In this document: positions 1 to 6,396 of the stretch, piece after piece
Layout: each line of letters opens with the position of its first letter
Position numbering within the stretch: position 1 is the first letter of the stretch
From: CAZLLV01 sp964560325
GTDB lineage: Bacteria; Acidobacteriota; Thermoanaerobaculia; Multivoradales; DATKCC01
DNA length: 10,474 nucleotides
Reading direction: 5' to 3'
NCBI GenBank assembly: GCA_964560325.1
Contig: CAZLLV010000108.1
Location: 1 to 10,474, forward strand
The notes under the pieces: model-generated
The model's input: the letters and a program-made list of their open reading frames with translations, nothing else
Database searches by the model: none
What the model was told of the DNA's origin: nothing
Position numbers and translations under genes: made by a program

Positions 1-87
1 CGACGGGGTCTCCCCCGATCGCCTGGGGCCCGCTACTCGGCGCACCGGCGCTTACCGAGACGGGACTTCCACCCGCTGGAGACGCAC
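1..87 (-). ncRNA. Group II intron, 5' end (domain I), truncated by window edge
   Basis: Read on the minus strand from position 87, the sequence opens with GTGCG, the usual first bases of bacterial group II introns. It continues with a GCGGGTGGAAGTCCCG element that resembles the conserved start of intron domain I (compare GGGTGAGAGTCCC in the Oceanobacillus intron). Next come a nested hairpin with CTCGG/CCGAG outer and GCGC/GCGC inner stems, an AGTAGC stretch, and a CCCC/GGGG hairpin. The element runs off the left edge, so neither the reverse transcriptase/maturase ORF nor domains V-VI can be seen. No convincing protein frame is present here. Group II introns are self-splicing retroelements, and their class C members insert just after terminator stem-loops, which matches the hairpin at 100-120. 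The class assignment is inference; the intron call rests on motif recall. Confidence 0.62.
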
Positions 88-99
88 AGCAGGCAGGCT

Positions 100-120
100 C
101 CGACCCTACGGCTCGGTCGG
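100..120 (-). terminator. Stem-loop downstream of ruvA, possible terminator and intron target
   Basis: On the minus strand CCGACC pairs perfectly with GGTCGG around a 9-nt loop, about 75 nt after the ruvA stop codon. No U-run follows, only AGCCTGCCTGCT before the putative intron start at 87, so this would be a weak intrinsic terminator. Its placement makes it a candidate end for the ruvA transcript and a candidate recognition hairpin for intron insertion. The rest of 121-193 shows no gene. Confidence 0.4.
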
Positions 121-193
121 ATTCTGCTTCACGACGCACCACCGGGAGATCCTACCGCAGGGGTCGGCAACGCCCCGGCCGGCAAAAGCCCCG

Positions 194-793
194 TCAGCGC
201 ATCGAGGAGATCCGCTTGAGGCTCGCGCGCAGGAGCTCGTGGAAGGCGCCGTCGGGGGTCTCGTCGAGCGCCGCGCGCACCGCCTGCTCCGCCGGGCCGC
301 GCTTGTAGCCGAGGTTGACGAGCGCCGAGACCAGCTCGTCGTCGGCCTCGGCGGACGCGGTGGCGGCCTTCGGCAGGCCGTGGGCGAGATCGGCGACCTT
401 GTCCGCGAGGTCGACGACCATCCGCTCCGCGCTCTTCTTGCCCACCCCGGGGATCGTGGTGAGCCGAACGGCGTCGCCCGCCGCGAGCGCCGCGATCAGG
501 TCGGTCGGCGGCATGCCGGAGAGAATCCCCCGCGCCAGGCGCGGTCCGATGCCGGAGACGGTGATCAGGCGCTCGAAGAGCCGCTTCTCGAGCTCGGTCG
601 AGAAGCCGTAGAGGACGATGCCGTCGCTCCACAGGTGCGTGTAGACGTACAGCTCGACCTCGCCGTCGCCGCGCGCCTCGACGTCGGAGAGGGTCGAGAG
701 CGAGGCGTAGAGCTCGTAGCCCACGCCGCCCACGTCGAGGAGCACGCGCTCGAGCCCCAGGCGGATCGTCCTGCCGCGGAGATGTCCGATCAT
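194..793 (-). CDS. ruvA: Holliday junction DNA helicase subunit RuvA
   Basis: RuvA is the tetrameric protein that grips four-way Holliday junctions and loads the RuvB motor for branch migration in recombinational repair. The 199-residue product has the normal family length. It starts with the canonical MIGHLRG and has an N-terminal OB-fold (about 1-64, ending in LYGF). Two helix-hairpin-helix motifs follow: SGIGPR at 80-85 and IPGVGKKSAERM at 114-125. A C-terminal RuvB-binding domain occupies about 150-199, with LVSALVNLGYKRGPAEQAV. The ATG at 793 was chosen because homology begins there, although the frame stays open to 1219. No clear Shine-Dalgarno precedes it. A TACAAT at 803-808 on the minus strand lies only 9 nt upstream without a good -35, so a leaderless transcript is possible but unproven. 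ruvC and ruvB are not adjacent; the next element downstream is the intron fragment. Confidence 0.97.
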   Translation of the reverse strand: MIGHLRGRTIRLGLERVLLDVGGVGYELYASLSTLSDVEARGDGEVELYVYTHLWSDGIVLYGFSTELEKRLFERLITVSGIGPRLARGILSGMPPTDLIAALAAGDAVRLTTIPGVGKKSAERMVVDLADKVADLAHGLPKAATASAEADDELVSALVNLGYKRGPAEQAVRAALDETPDGAFHELLRASLKRISSMR

Positions 794-845
794 GGCGGCA
801 GGATTGTACCCGGCGCCCCGAGATCCGGAGCCGGGGCCGCGAGGT

Positions 846-874
846 TTGACGATATGGGGGAACAGCATTACAAT
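846..874 (+). promoter_or_regulatory. Sigma70-type promoter for the secreted repeat protein
   Basis: TTGACG at 846-851 and TACAAT at 869-874 are separated by exactly 17 nt, each differing from the consensus hexamer by one base. This is striking in such GC-rich DNA. Transcription would begin near 881, leaving a leader of about 55 nt before the ATG at 936. This supports that start over the upstream in-frame ATGs at 792 and 873. The -10 lies inside the palindrome at 857-884. Confidence 0.7.
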
Positions 875-884
875 GCTCTTCCCC
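857..884. repeat. 28-bp near-palindrome over the promoter, candidate operator
   Basis: The arm GGGGAACAGCATT (857-869) and the arm AATGCTCTTCCCC (872-884) are inverted copies around a central AC, pairing at 12 of 13 positions; the only mismatch is C863/C878. The element covers the -10 hexamer and the predicted start site. A dimeric repressor bound here would block the promoter. It could also affect ruvA, which is divergent with its start 64 nt away. A stem-loop role in an RNA is less likely for the rightward transcript because transcription would begin inside it. The regulator is not identifiable from the sequence. Confidence 0.55.
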
Positions 885-935
885 TGCGATACCGCGCCGG
901 GGCGCCAGAGAGGAACGAAGATCATCCGCCCGTCG

Positions 936-2264
936 ATGCCATGGAACGTCCGGTCCGCCGTCGCAGGCGTCCTCCTCGCCCTCGCCTGCGCCTCCCCCGC
1001 GCCGGCGGGCGCCGGAGTCGCCGCCTCGGGCGACGAGGTGGTCCATTCCGGCGGTCCCTCCTCGCGCCTGTACGCCCCCGCCGCCGCGTTCGGTACCGGG
1101 GAGGCGGTTCTGGTCTGGGAGGGCAGCGTCGAGGGCGTCGGCCGGCAGCGGGTCGCCGCGACGGGAGCGCCGGTCGCCGCGGTGGCCGGGCTGGCGGAGA
1201 ACGACCTGCCGGCCTCCACGACCTACCAGGGCCCGATCGTCCTCCAGCGGGACCCGTCGGTGGTCGCCCTCGAGAAGAACCGCATCGTCTCGGTCTGGGT
1301 CGAGGAGCGACAGCGGATCACCGTCGATCCGTTCTTCCAGAACAGCGAGATCGTCGCGTCGCGCATCATGGCGCGGCGGTTCGACCACCAGGCGCGACCG
1401 ATCGGCCGGGCCTACGCGCTCGGTGCCGGCGGCCCCGCCGAGGGGGCGCTCGAGAGCGCGCCGACCGCGGTGCGGCTGACCAACGGGCGGGTGGCGGTCG
1501 TCTGGGGGACCACGATCGACGAGAATCCGACCGGAATCTACGGACGACTGCTGAACGCCCGCGGCCGGCCGCTCGGCGAGGTCTTCCGCGTCGACGACGG
1601 CATCGAGGACGCCGGCGGTCAACCGGCGATCGCGCCGGCCGCGGGCGGCGGCTTCCTGATCTCGTGGCAGGGCTGCTGGGAAGAGAGCGAGAAGCTCGAC
1701 GTCTTCGTCCGGGTGTTCGACGCCGCGGCGGAGCCGGTGGGCGAGGGGTTCCGGATCAACTCGGCCACCGCGGGCAACCAGATCTGGCCGGCTCTCGCAC
1801 GCGGCGCGAACGGCGGCTACCTCGCCGCCTGGATGACCCCGGGCGCTCCGGGGAGCGGCCTGGCCTACGAGGTGGTGGGACGGCCGCTGGACGACGACGG
1901 GAGGCCGGCCGGCCCCCAGGTGATCCTCAGCTCCGGCGCGGCGACCGCCCACGGCGCCCCGGCGCTCGCCGCCTCGCCCGACGGCTTCGTCGTCGCCTGG
2001 ACGACCTGGCGCGGAAGCTACACCTCCGGCGTCCTGGCGGCCGAGGTGACCCCGCTCGGGCTCCCGCACGGCGAAGCGATCGAGGTCTCTCCCCAGGGCG
2101 TGATCGGAACGCAGTGGCAGCTCGCGCTGGCGACCGATGGCGAGGGCGGCTTTCTGGCCGCGTGGCAGGGCTTCGACGACGACGGCCACCCTTCGATCAG
2201 CGCGCGGCCGCTCACCACCGAGGGCTCCGGCAGCCGCTCGGCCGAGATGGCACCGCCCCGGTAG
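936..2264 (+). CDS. Secreted protein with seven W-centred repeats, predicted beta-propeller
   Basis: The 442-residue product begins with an export signal: a short N-terminus with Arg6, a hydrophobic run (about 8-19) and small residues suited to signal peptidase I around 22-30. A cysteine at 18 lies in a poor lipobox, so lipoprotein export is less likely. The mature part has seven repeats, each built on a strand of the form G-F-hydrophobic-x-x-W. The tryptophans are at 61, 121, 190, 244, 299, 355 and 410, with the last five about 55 residues apart. Most repeats then carry a short loop and a segment like R-hydrophobic-x-D-x-x-G-x-P-hydrophobic-G. Seven blades of this size fit a beta-propeller; this is inference. 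No catalytic residues are recognised and the molecular function is unknown. The ATG at 936 is chosen for the signal peptide and the promoter at 846-874; a strong ribosome site is lacking (AGAGAGGA lies 21 nt upstream). It ends 4 nt from the convergent minus-strand operon. Confidence 0.85.
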   Translation: MPWNVRSAVAGVLLALACASPAPAGAGVAASGDEVVHSGGPSSRLYAPAAAFGTGEAVLVWEGSVEGVGRQRVAATGAPVAAVAGLAENDLPASTTYQGPIVLQRDPSVVALEKNRIVSVWVEERQRITVDPFFQNSEIVASRIMARRFDHQARPIGRAYALGAGGPAEGALESAPTAVRLTNGRVAVVWGTTIDENPTGIYGRLLNARGRPLGEVFRVDDGIEDAGGQPAIAPAAGGGFLISWQGCWEESEKLDVFVRVFDAAAEPVGEGFRINSATAGNQIWPALARGANGGYLAAWMTPGAPGSGLAYEVVGRPLDDDGRPAGPQVILSSGAATAHGAPALAASPDGFVVAWTTWRGSYTSGVLAAEVTPLGLPHGEAIEVSPQGVIGTQWQLALATDGEGGFLAAWQGFDDDGHPSISARPLTTEGSGSRSAEMAPPR

Positions 2265-2268
2265 ACCC

Positions 2269-4312
2269 CTACCAGACGTAGCGCTCGGCGATCTCCCGCT
2301 TGTCGCGGCCGGCGAGGATGTGGAGGGTGCGGATCTTCTTCAGGGTGGTGGGCGAGAGAGAGCCGAGGGGGATGTGGACGAGGCGCTTGGCCTGGGAGCG
2401 GGCGTAGCGGTGGAGGGTCGGCTTGGGCGGGCGCTCGGCGACGTGGACGACGAGCTTCTCTTCGCTGTAGTCGATCGCCGCCGCGACCAGCACGTCGGCC
2501 TTCTCGCCCTCCTGGTGGAACGGCCGGTAGTCGGGGTCGCTCCAGACGTCGAACAGGCGCCCGGGCGGCAGCGTCATCACGAACCCGCCGTAGGTCGCCC
2601 GCAGGATCCCCGGCCCGACCACCTGGGCCGCCGGGTCGGTCGCGTAGAACGCCATGTCGGACTCGTCGTGGCGCTCGCCGAGCCAGGTCATGCGGTACGG
2701 GTAGCGCTCGCCGCCCGAGGCTTCGCGTAGATCCCGGTCGAAGATCACCACCACCGAGCCCGCCTCCCCGGGCGCCCGCCCCAGCTCGCGCACCCAGATC
2801 CGCGGGTCCTCCCGGTGGCGCAGGGTCTCGCGCACGTCGATGCCGTCGAGGAGGCTGGTCGAGAACGGCTCGGAGCGAGCGTTCTCGGCGGCGAGCAGCC
2901 CCTTCGCCCGCGCCCGCAGGTGCCGGCCGAAGCCCTCGACCACCAGGTCCTCCGGCGGGTAGGAGCAGATGCCCCCTCCCCGGAACCCCTCCAGCCACTC
3001 CGTCGGGTCGTCGGTGGTCGTCCGCTCGCGCACCGGCACCGCCACCGGACGCCGCTTGATCCGGAAGTGGCGGCGGCGGAAGCGCACCCGCCGCGTGCCG
3101 AGCGCGTCCGGCAGGTCGAGCTCGTCGCCGTCGACGGAGACGGTCTCGATCTCCGCCGGACCCTCCTGCCAGGGGAAGGTCCGGGCGGTCTCCAGCACCT
3201 CCCAGGCGAGGTTGTCGTCGCCCACGCCGCGCGCCGCCGTCACCCAGCCGAGCAGGCCGGGGACGAGCGCGCCTTCGATGCGTGCCAGCCGGCGGCCGAA
3301 GTCGAAGAAGATCCGCCGCTGCCAGGGTGCCGCCTCTTCGCGGGTCTGCTGGGCGTAGGAGCGCGCGGCGATCCTCCAGACGGTGCCGGCGAGGGCCGCG
3401 CGGTCGGGCGCCGGGGAGCGGCCGGGCCGCGCGGTGGGCGGCGATCTCCACCACCCGGCGGCGGCGCGCGGCGGCGTCCTCGCCTCCCGCGCGGGTCAGC
3501 AGGGTGAGCCCGGCCTTGGCGATCGAGACCGGCTCGGACGCCGCGTCCTCGAGCCCCGGCTCCGGCGGCAGCTCGCCGCGGCGCAGCAGCTCCCAAGCCG
3601 CGTGGGCGAGCGGCGGGTCGGGCAGCAGGGCGGTGAGGCTCCGGGGCTCGACGTGGCGGAGCTCGATCGCCCGGCGCCGGGGGCGGGCGAAGGGTGCCGC
3701 CACCGGACCGGCCAGGGCGGCCGCCAGGCGCCGGACGTGGGCGGCGCCGACCAGCGCCACGACCGCGGCGTCCGGCCGTACCTCCCGGAGGGCGGCGAGC
3801 GCGCGGCGCAGGTGGTAGGCCATGCCCTGCTCCCGCCGCCGGTCGGCCTCGGAGACGGCGTCCGACGCCTCGCCCGCGACCGCCGCCACCAACGCCCCCA
3901 GGTAGGCCGCCGGGCCGATCTCGAGCAGCGCGTACGGATCGGGCACCGGCTCGGCGTGCCGCTCCGGGTAGGGCACGTCGGGGTCGATCAGGAGCCCCGG
4001 GCGCTCCCGCTCGGCCGCCCAGCGCAGCGCCTCGGAGAACGGATCGGCCGGAGCCGCGGTCCAGACCACCGCCTCCTCGTCCTCGCCCTCCGGGTGCGCC
4101 AGCACCAGGCTGACACGCGGCAGGCGTGCGATCGCGCGTGCGACCGGCTCCTCGAAGGTGGTCGGCAGCTCGACCGCCACCGCCGCCGGGTCGGCCGCGT
4201 CGAGCACCGCGCGGGCGACCGCCGCCATCTCCGCGCGGGCGTGGACTACCGGCAGCAGCCGCACGCCCGGCACCGCCTCGGGGGCGAGCCGCTCCAGCGC
4301 GTCCGGGGTCAT
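2269..4312 (-). CDS. TraB/Tiki-like protein with unrecognised C-terminal region, frameshifted
   Basis: This is a roughly 680-residue protein split between two frames. Residues 1-300 (4312 to about 3413) resemble the TraB/EreA/ChaN (Tiki) superfamily. They have an early VVH (22-24), VAVELP (45-50) and the typical VVALVGAAHV (184-193), where a histidine follows a glycine-rich strand. Family members include erythromycin esterase, haem-uptake proteins and proposed metalloproteases. The downstream frame then takes over (PAPDRAALAGTVWRIAARSY, then WQRRIFFDFGRRL), continuing through a C-terminal half rich in W, F, Y and charged residues to a TAG at 2269-2271. I do not recognise that C-terminal half. 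Dropping one base of the GGGG run at 3413-3416 joins the frames smoothly, so the break is a one-base insertion, a sequencing error or, less likely, programmed shifting. Without correction, frame one reads on to 2018 and gives a 764-residue product with an aberrant tail. No clear ribosome site precedes the ATG, which lies 18 nt after the MoxR ATPase stop. No signal peptide is seen, so it is probably cytoplasmic and a partner of the ATPase. The nearest family I can name is the DUF5682-type proteins found beside MoxR genes, with low certainty. Confidence 0.72.
3413..3416 (-). other. Apparent +1 frameshift at a G4 (C4) run
   Basis: On the coding strand the run reads CTCCCCGGCGCCC. Upstream, frame one gives VVEIAAHRAARPLP. 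Downstream, the same frame turns into an Arg/Pro/Gly-rich shadow, while the neighbouring frame gives APDRAALAGTVWRIAARSYAQ. Skipping one C in the CCCC restores a continuous protein. A homopolymer is a common site of both sequencing error and true indels. Confidence 0.72.
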
Positions 4313-4330
4313 GGCGGGCTCAACGGACGA

Positions 4331-5161
4331 TCACAGCAGGTCGGCGGCTTCCAGGTCCTCCGGCGAGAGCGCGAGCCGCAGGGCGTCGTGGACGGCCTCG
4401 GCGGCGTCGCTCGCCTCGCCGCGGGCGAGCACCTTGGTGGCGTAGCGCACCAGGTTGATGCCGTCGCGCACCGTGTAGGAGAGGTCGGCCTCGTGGGCGC
4501 GGCGCAGGAACGAGAGCACGTACTCGAGCACCTCGCCGGGGGCGCTCGGCACCTGCGCGCGGAGGATCGCCCGCTCCTCGTCCTCCTCGGGGAAGTCGAT
4601 CCAGACCTGCGGCATCAGGCGGGAGTGGATGTACTCCGGCACCTCGTAGGTGGAGGCGTCGTCGTTCATCGTGGTGGCGAAGCGGAACTCCGGGTCGGCG
4701 TAGATCTTGACCCCGGCGACCGCGCTCTCGACGTAGCGCCGGTGATCGAGGAGCGGGGCGAGCGACGCCCACGCCTTCTCGCTCATCCGGTTGCCCTCGT
4801 CGAGCACCAGCACGCCGCCCCGGAGCATCGCGGAGACCAGCGGCGAGGCCATGTAGCGCACGCCGCCGTCGGGGGCGAGCACCGGCGCCACCAGCAGATC
4901 GTCCGGCCGGGTGTCCATGGTCGCCTGCTGGATGTAGAGGGGGAGGCCGAGGATGCGCGCCGCGGCGCCCGCGAGGGTCGTCTTGCCGACCCCGGGCTTG
5001 CCGAGAAGGCGCGGGTTGAGCGGCAGGTCGTCCTCGGAGACCCGCGACCAGGCGGCGAGGAGCGGTGCCAGCACGTCCTCGCGGCCGACCCAGCGGGGCG
5101 ACTCGCGGACCGGCGAGACGAGGTGGAGGTCGACCCCCTCGACCTGGACGACCTCGCTCAC
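4331..5161 (-). CDS. MoxR-type AAA+ ATPase
   Basis: The 276-residue protein is a P-loop ATPase of the MoxR/AAA_5 group, which uses ATP to remodel or activate partner proteins. It has Walker A GKPGVGKTT (54-62), Walker B VLVLDEGNRM (117-126) and sensor 1 ATTMND (162-167). A candidate arginine finger is Arg181 in HSRLMPQ, and a C-terminal lid carries YTVRDGINLVRYA (229-241). The start is GTG at 5161, overlapping the TGA of the upstream gene as GTGA, with GGAG (5170-5173) 8 nt before it; the tight overlap implies translational coupling. Downstream, one TGA and 18 nt separate it from the TraB/Tiki-like gene in the same frame. MoxR proteins usually sit with von Willebrand A proteins, but none is present here, so the TraB/Tiki-like protein is the likely partner. 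Its substrate is unknown. Confidence 0.9.
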   Translation of the reverse strand: MSEVVQVEGVDLHLVSPVRESPRWVGREDVLAPLLAAWSRVSEDDLPLNPRLLGKPGVGKTTLAGAAARILGLPLYIQQATMDTRPDDLLVAPVLAPDGGVRYMASPLVSAMLRGGVLVLDEGNRMSEKAWASLAPLLDHRRYVESAVAGVKIYADPEFRFATTMNDDASTYEVPEYIHSRLMPQVWIDFPEEDEERAILRAQVPSAPGEVLEYVLSFLRRAHEADLSYTVRDGINLVRYATKVLARGEASDAAEAVHDALRLALSPEDLEAADLL

Positions 5162-6396
5162 GCCGGCAGCTCCGCGAGCGCGCGCTCGAGGTCGGCCCGG
5201 AGGTCGTCCAAGCCCTCGATCCCGACCGACAGCCGGAGCATGCCGTCGCCGATGCCGAGCCGGCGGCGCTCCTCCGGAGGAACGGCGCGGTGCGAGGTCA
5301 GGGCGGGCAGCGACACGCCGCTCTCGACCCCGCCCAGGCTTGGGATGATCCGGAAGACCCGCAGGCGGTCGGCCACCGCCGCGGCCGAGGCGGCGTCGGC
5401 GACCTCGAAGGCGACCATGGCGCCGCCGGCGCGCATCTGTCGGCGGGCCACCGGGTCGTTCCCCGGGTAACGCACCGAGCGCACCGCCGGGTGCTCGGCG
5501 AGGAAGGCGGCGAGCCGGGCCGCGTTCTCCGACTGCCGCTCGACCCGGAGGGCGAGCGTCTTCATGCCGCGCGCGAGGAGGAAGGCGGCGTGCGGGTCGA
5601 GGCAGGCGCCCTCGTACACCTGGACCTCGCGCACCGGCTCCATCCGCTCGGCCGAGCCGGCGGCGAAACCTCCGGTCGCATCGCTGTGGCCGCCCAGGAA
5701 CTTGGTGGCGCTGTGGATCACGACGTCCGCCCCGGACCCGTCCGGCAGGTGGAGCGGGCTCTGGAGCACGGGCGTGGCGAAGGTGTTGTCGACCGCCAGG
5801 AGCGCGCCGCGGCCGCGCGCCGCCGCGGACACCTCCGCCAGGTCGCAGCTGGCGAGGGCCGGGTTGCTCGGCGTCTCGAGCAGGACCATCCGCGGGGCCG
5901 GCCGCTCCGGGTCGGCGATCCGCGTCGCCATCTCCGCGAGCGGCACCGTCTCGACCGTCACCTCCGGATGGCGCCGGACGAGCCGGGCGAGCTGCTGGGT
6001 GGTGCCGCCGTAGAGCTCGGCGGCGGCGACGATCCGGTCGCCGGAGGCGACGTGGGCCGCGACCACGGCCGAGACCGCCGCCAGACCGGACGCGAAGGCG
6101 ACCGCCTCCTCGGCGCCTTCGAGCGCCGCGAGCTTGACCTCCGCCACCCGCACGGTCGGGTTGCCGTAGCGGCTGTAGACCGCCTGCCGGCCGCCTGCGG
6201 CGAGGGCGCCGTCGAGCTCCTCGGTCGACTCGAAGACGAACGGCGCGGTCTGCCAGACGACCGCCCCGGCCGGCCGCCGCGTCACCGGCGCGCTCGACTC
6301 CTCGCCCGCGTGGACGGCGCGCGTGGAGGGATCTCGCCTGTCGGCCGGCTGGTCAGACTGGTCCGGCGGGTCAGGCCTCTCCGGTCGCTCCGGCAC
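5158..6396 (-). CDS. Cys/Met metabolism PLP-dependent enzyme (cystathionine gamma-synthase/lyase type)
   Basis: This 412-residue protein belongs to the fold-type I trans-sulfuration family, which joins or cleaves cystathionine and related sulfur amino acids in the cytoplasm. Hallmarks are SRYGNPT (75-81), ELYGGT (127-132, a substrate loop), LETPSNP (173-179), DNTFATP (203-209), the PLP lysine Lys232 in SATKFLGGHSD, SLGGVES (353-359) and VGIEGLDDL (391-399). The loop has glycine where methionine gamma-lyases carry their diagnostic cysteine (YGCT), arguing against that enzyme. The ESGVSLPALTSH region does not separate synthase from lyase, so no symbol is given. The first 25 residues are Pro/Asp/Arg-rich and low-complexity. 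The GTG at 6396 has AGGAG (6404-6408) 7 nt upstream, supporting this start even though it overlaps the PpiD-like gene by 26 nt. It overlaps the ATPase start by 4 nt. The context suggests co-transcription rather than a shared pathway. Confidence 0.92.
   Translation of the reverse strand: MPERPERPDPPDQSDQPADRRDPSTRAVHAGEESSAPVTRRPAGAVVWQTAPFVFESTEELDGALAAGGRQAVYSRYGNPTVRVAEVKLAALEGAEEAVAFASGLAAVSAVVAAHVASGDRIVAAAELYGGTTQQLARLVRRHPEVTVETVPLAEMATRIADPERPAPRMVLLETPSNPALASCDLAEVSAAARGRGALLAVDNTFATPVLQSPLHLPDGSGADVVIHSATKFLGGHSDATGGFAAGSAERMEPVREVQVYEGACLDPHAAFLLARGMKTLALRVERQSENAARLAAFLAEHPAVRSVRYPGNDPVARRQMRAGGAMVAFEVADAASAAAVADRLRVFRIIPSLGGVESGVSLPALTSHRAVPPEERRRLGIGDGMLRLSVGIEGLDDLRADLERALAELPA

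Noticed and set aside
792..935. Earlier starts (ATG at 792 or 873) for the secreted protein
   Set aside because: They lie upstream of the predicted transcription start near 881 and put a non-signal sequence before a clear signal peptide.
129..2189. Long minus-strand open frame of 686 codons across ruvA and the secreted-protein gene
   Set aside because: Arg/Gly/Pro-rich shadow of high GC content with no domain; ruvA and the secreted protein read convincingly in other frames.
3383..5470. Plus-strand open frame of 695 codons opposite the ATPase and TraB/Tiki-like genes
   Set aside because: Composition is low-complexity Arg/Gly/His and the opposite strand encodes clear Walker motifs.
5158..6396. 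Methionine gamma-lyase identity for the PLP enzyme
   Set aside because: The diagnostic cysteine of the YGCT loop is glycine here (YGGT).
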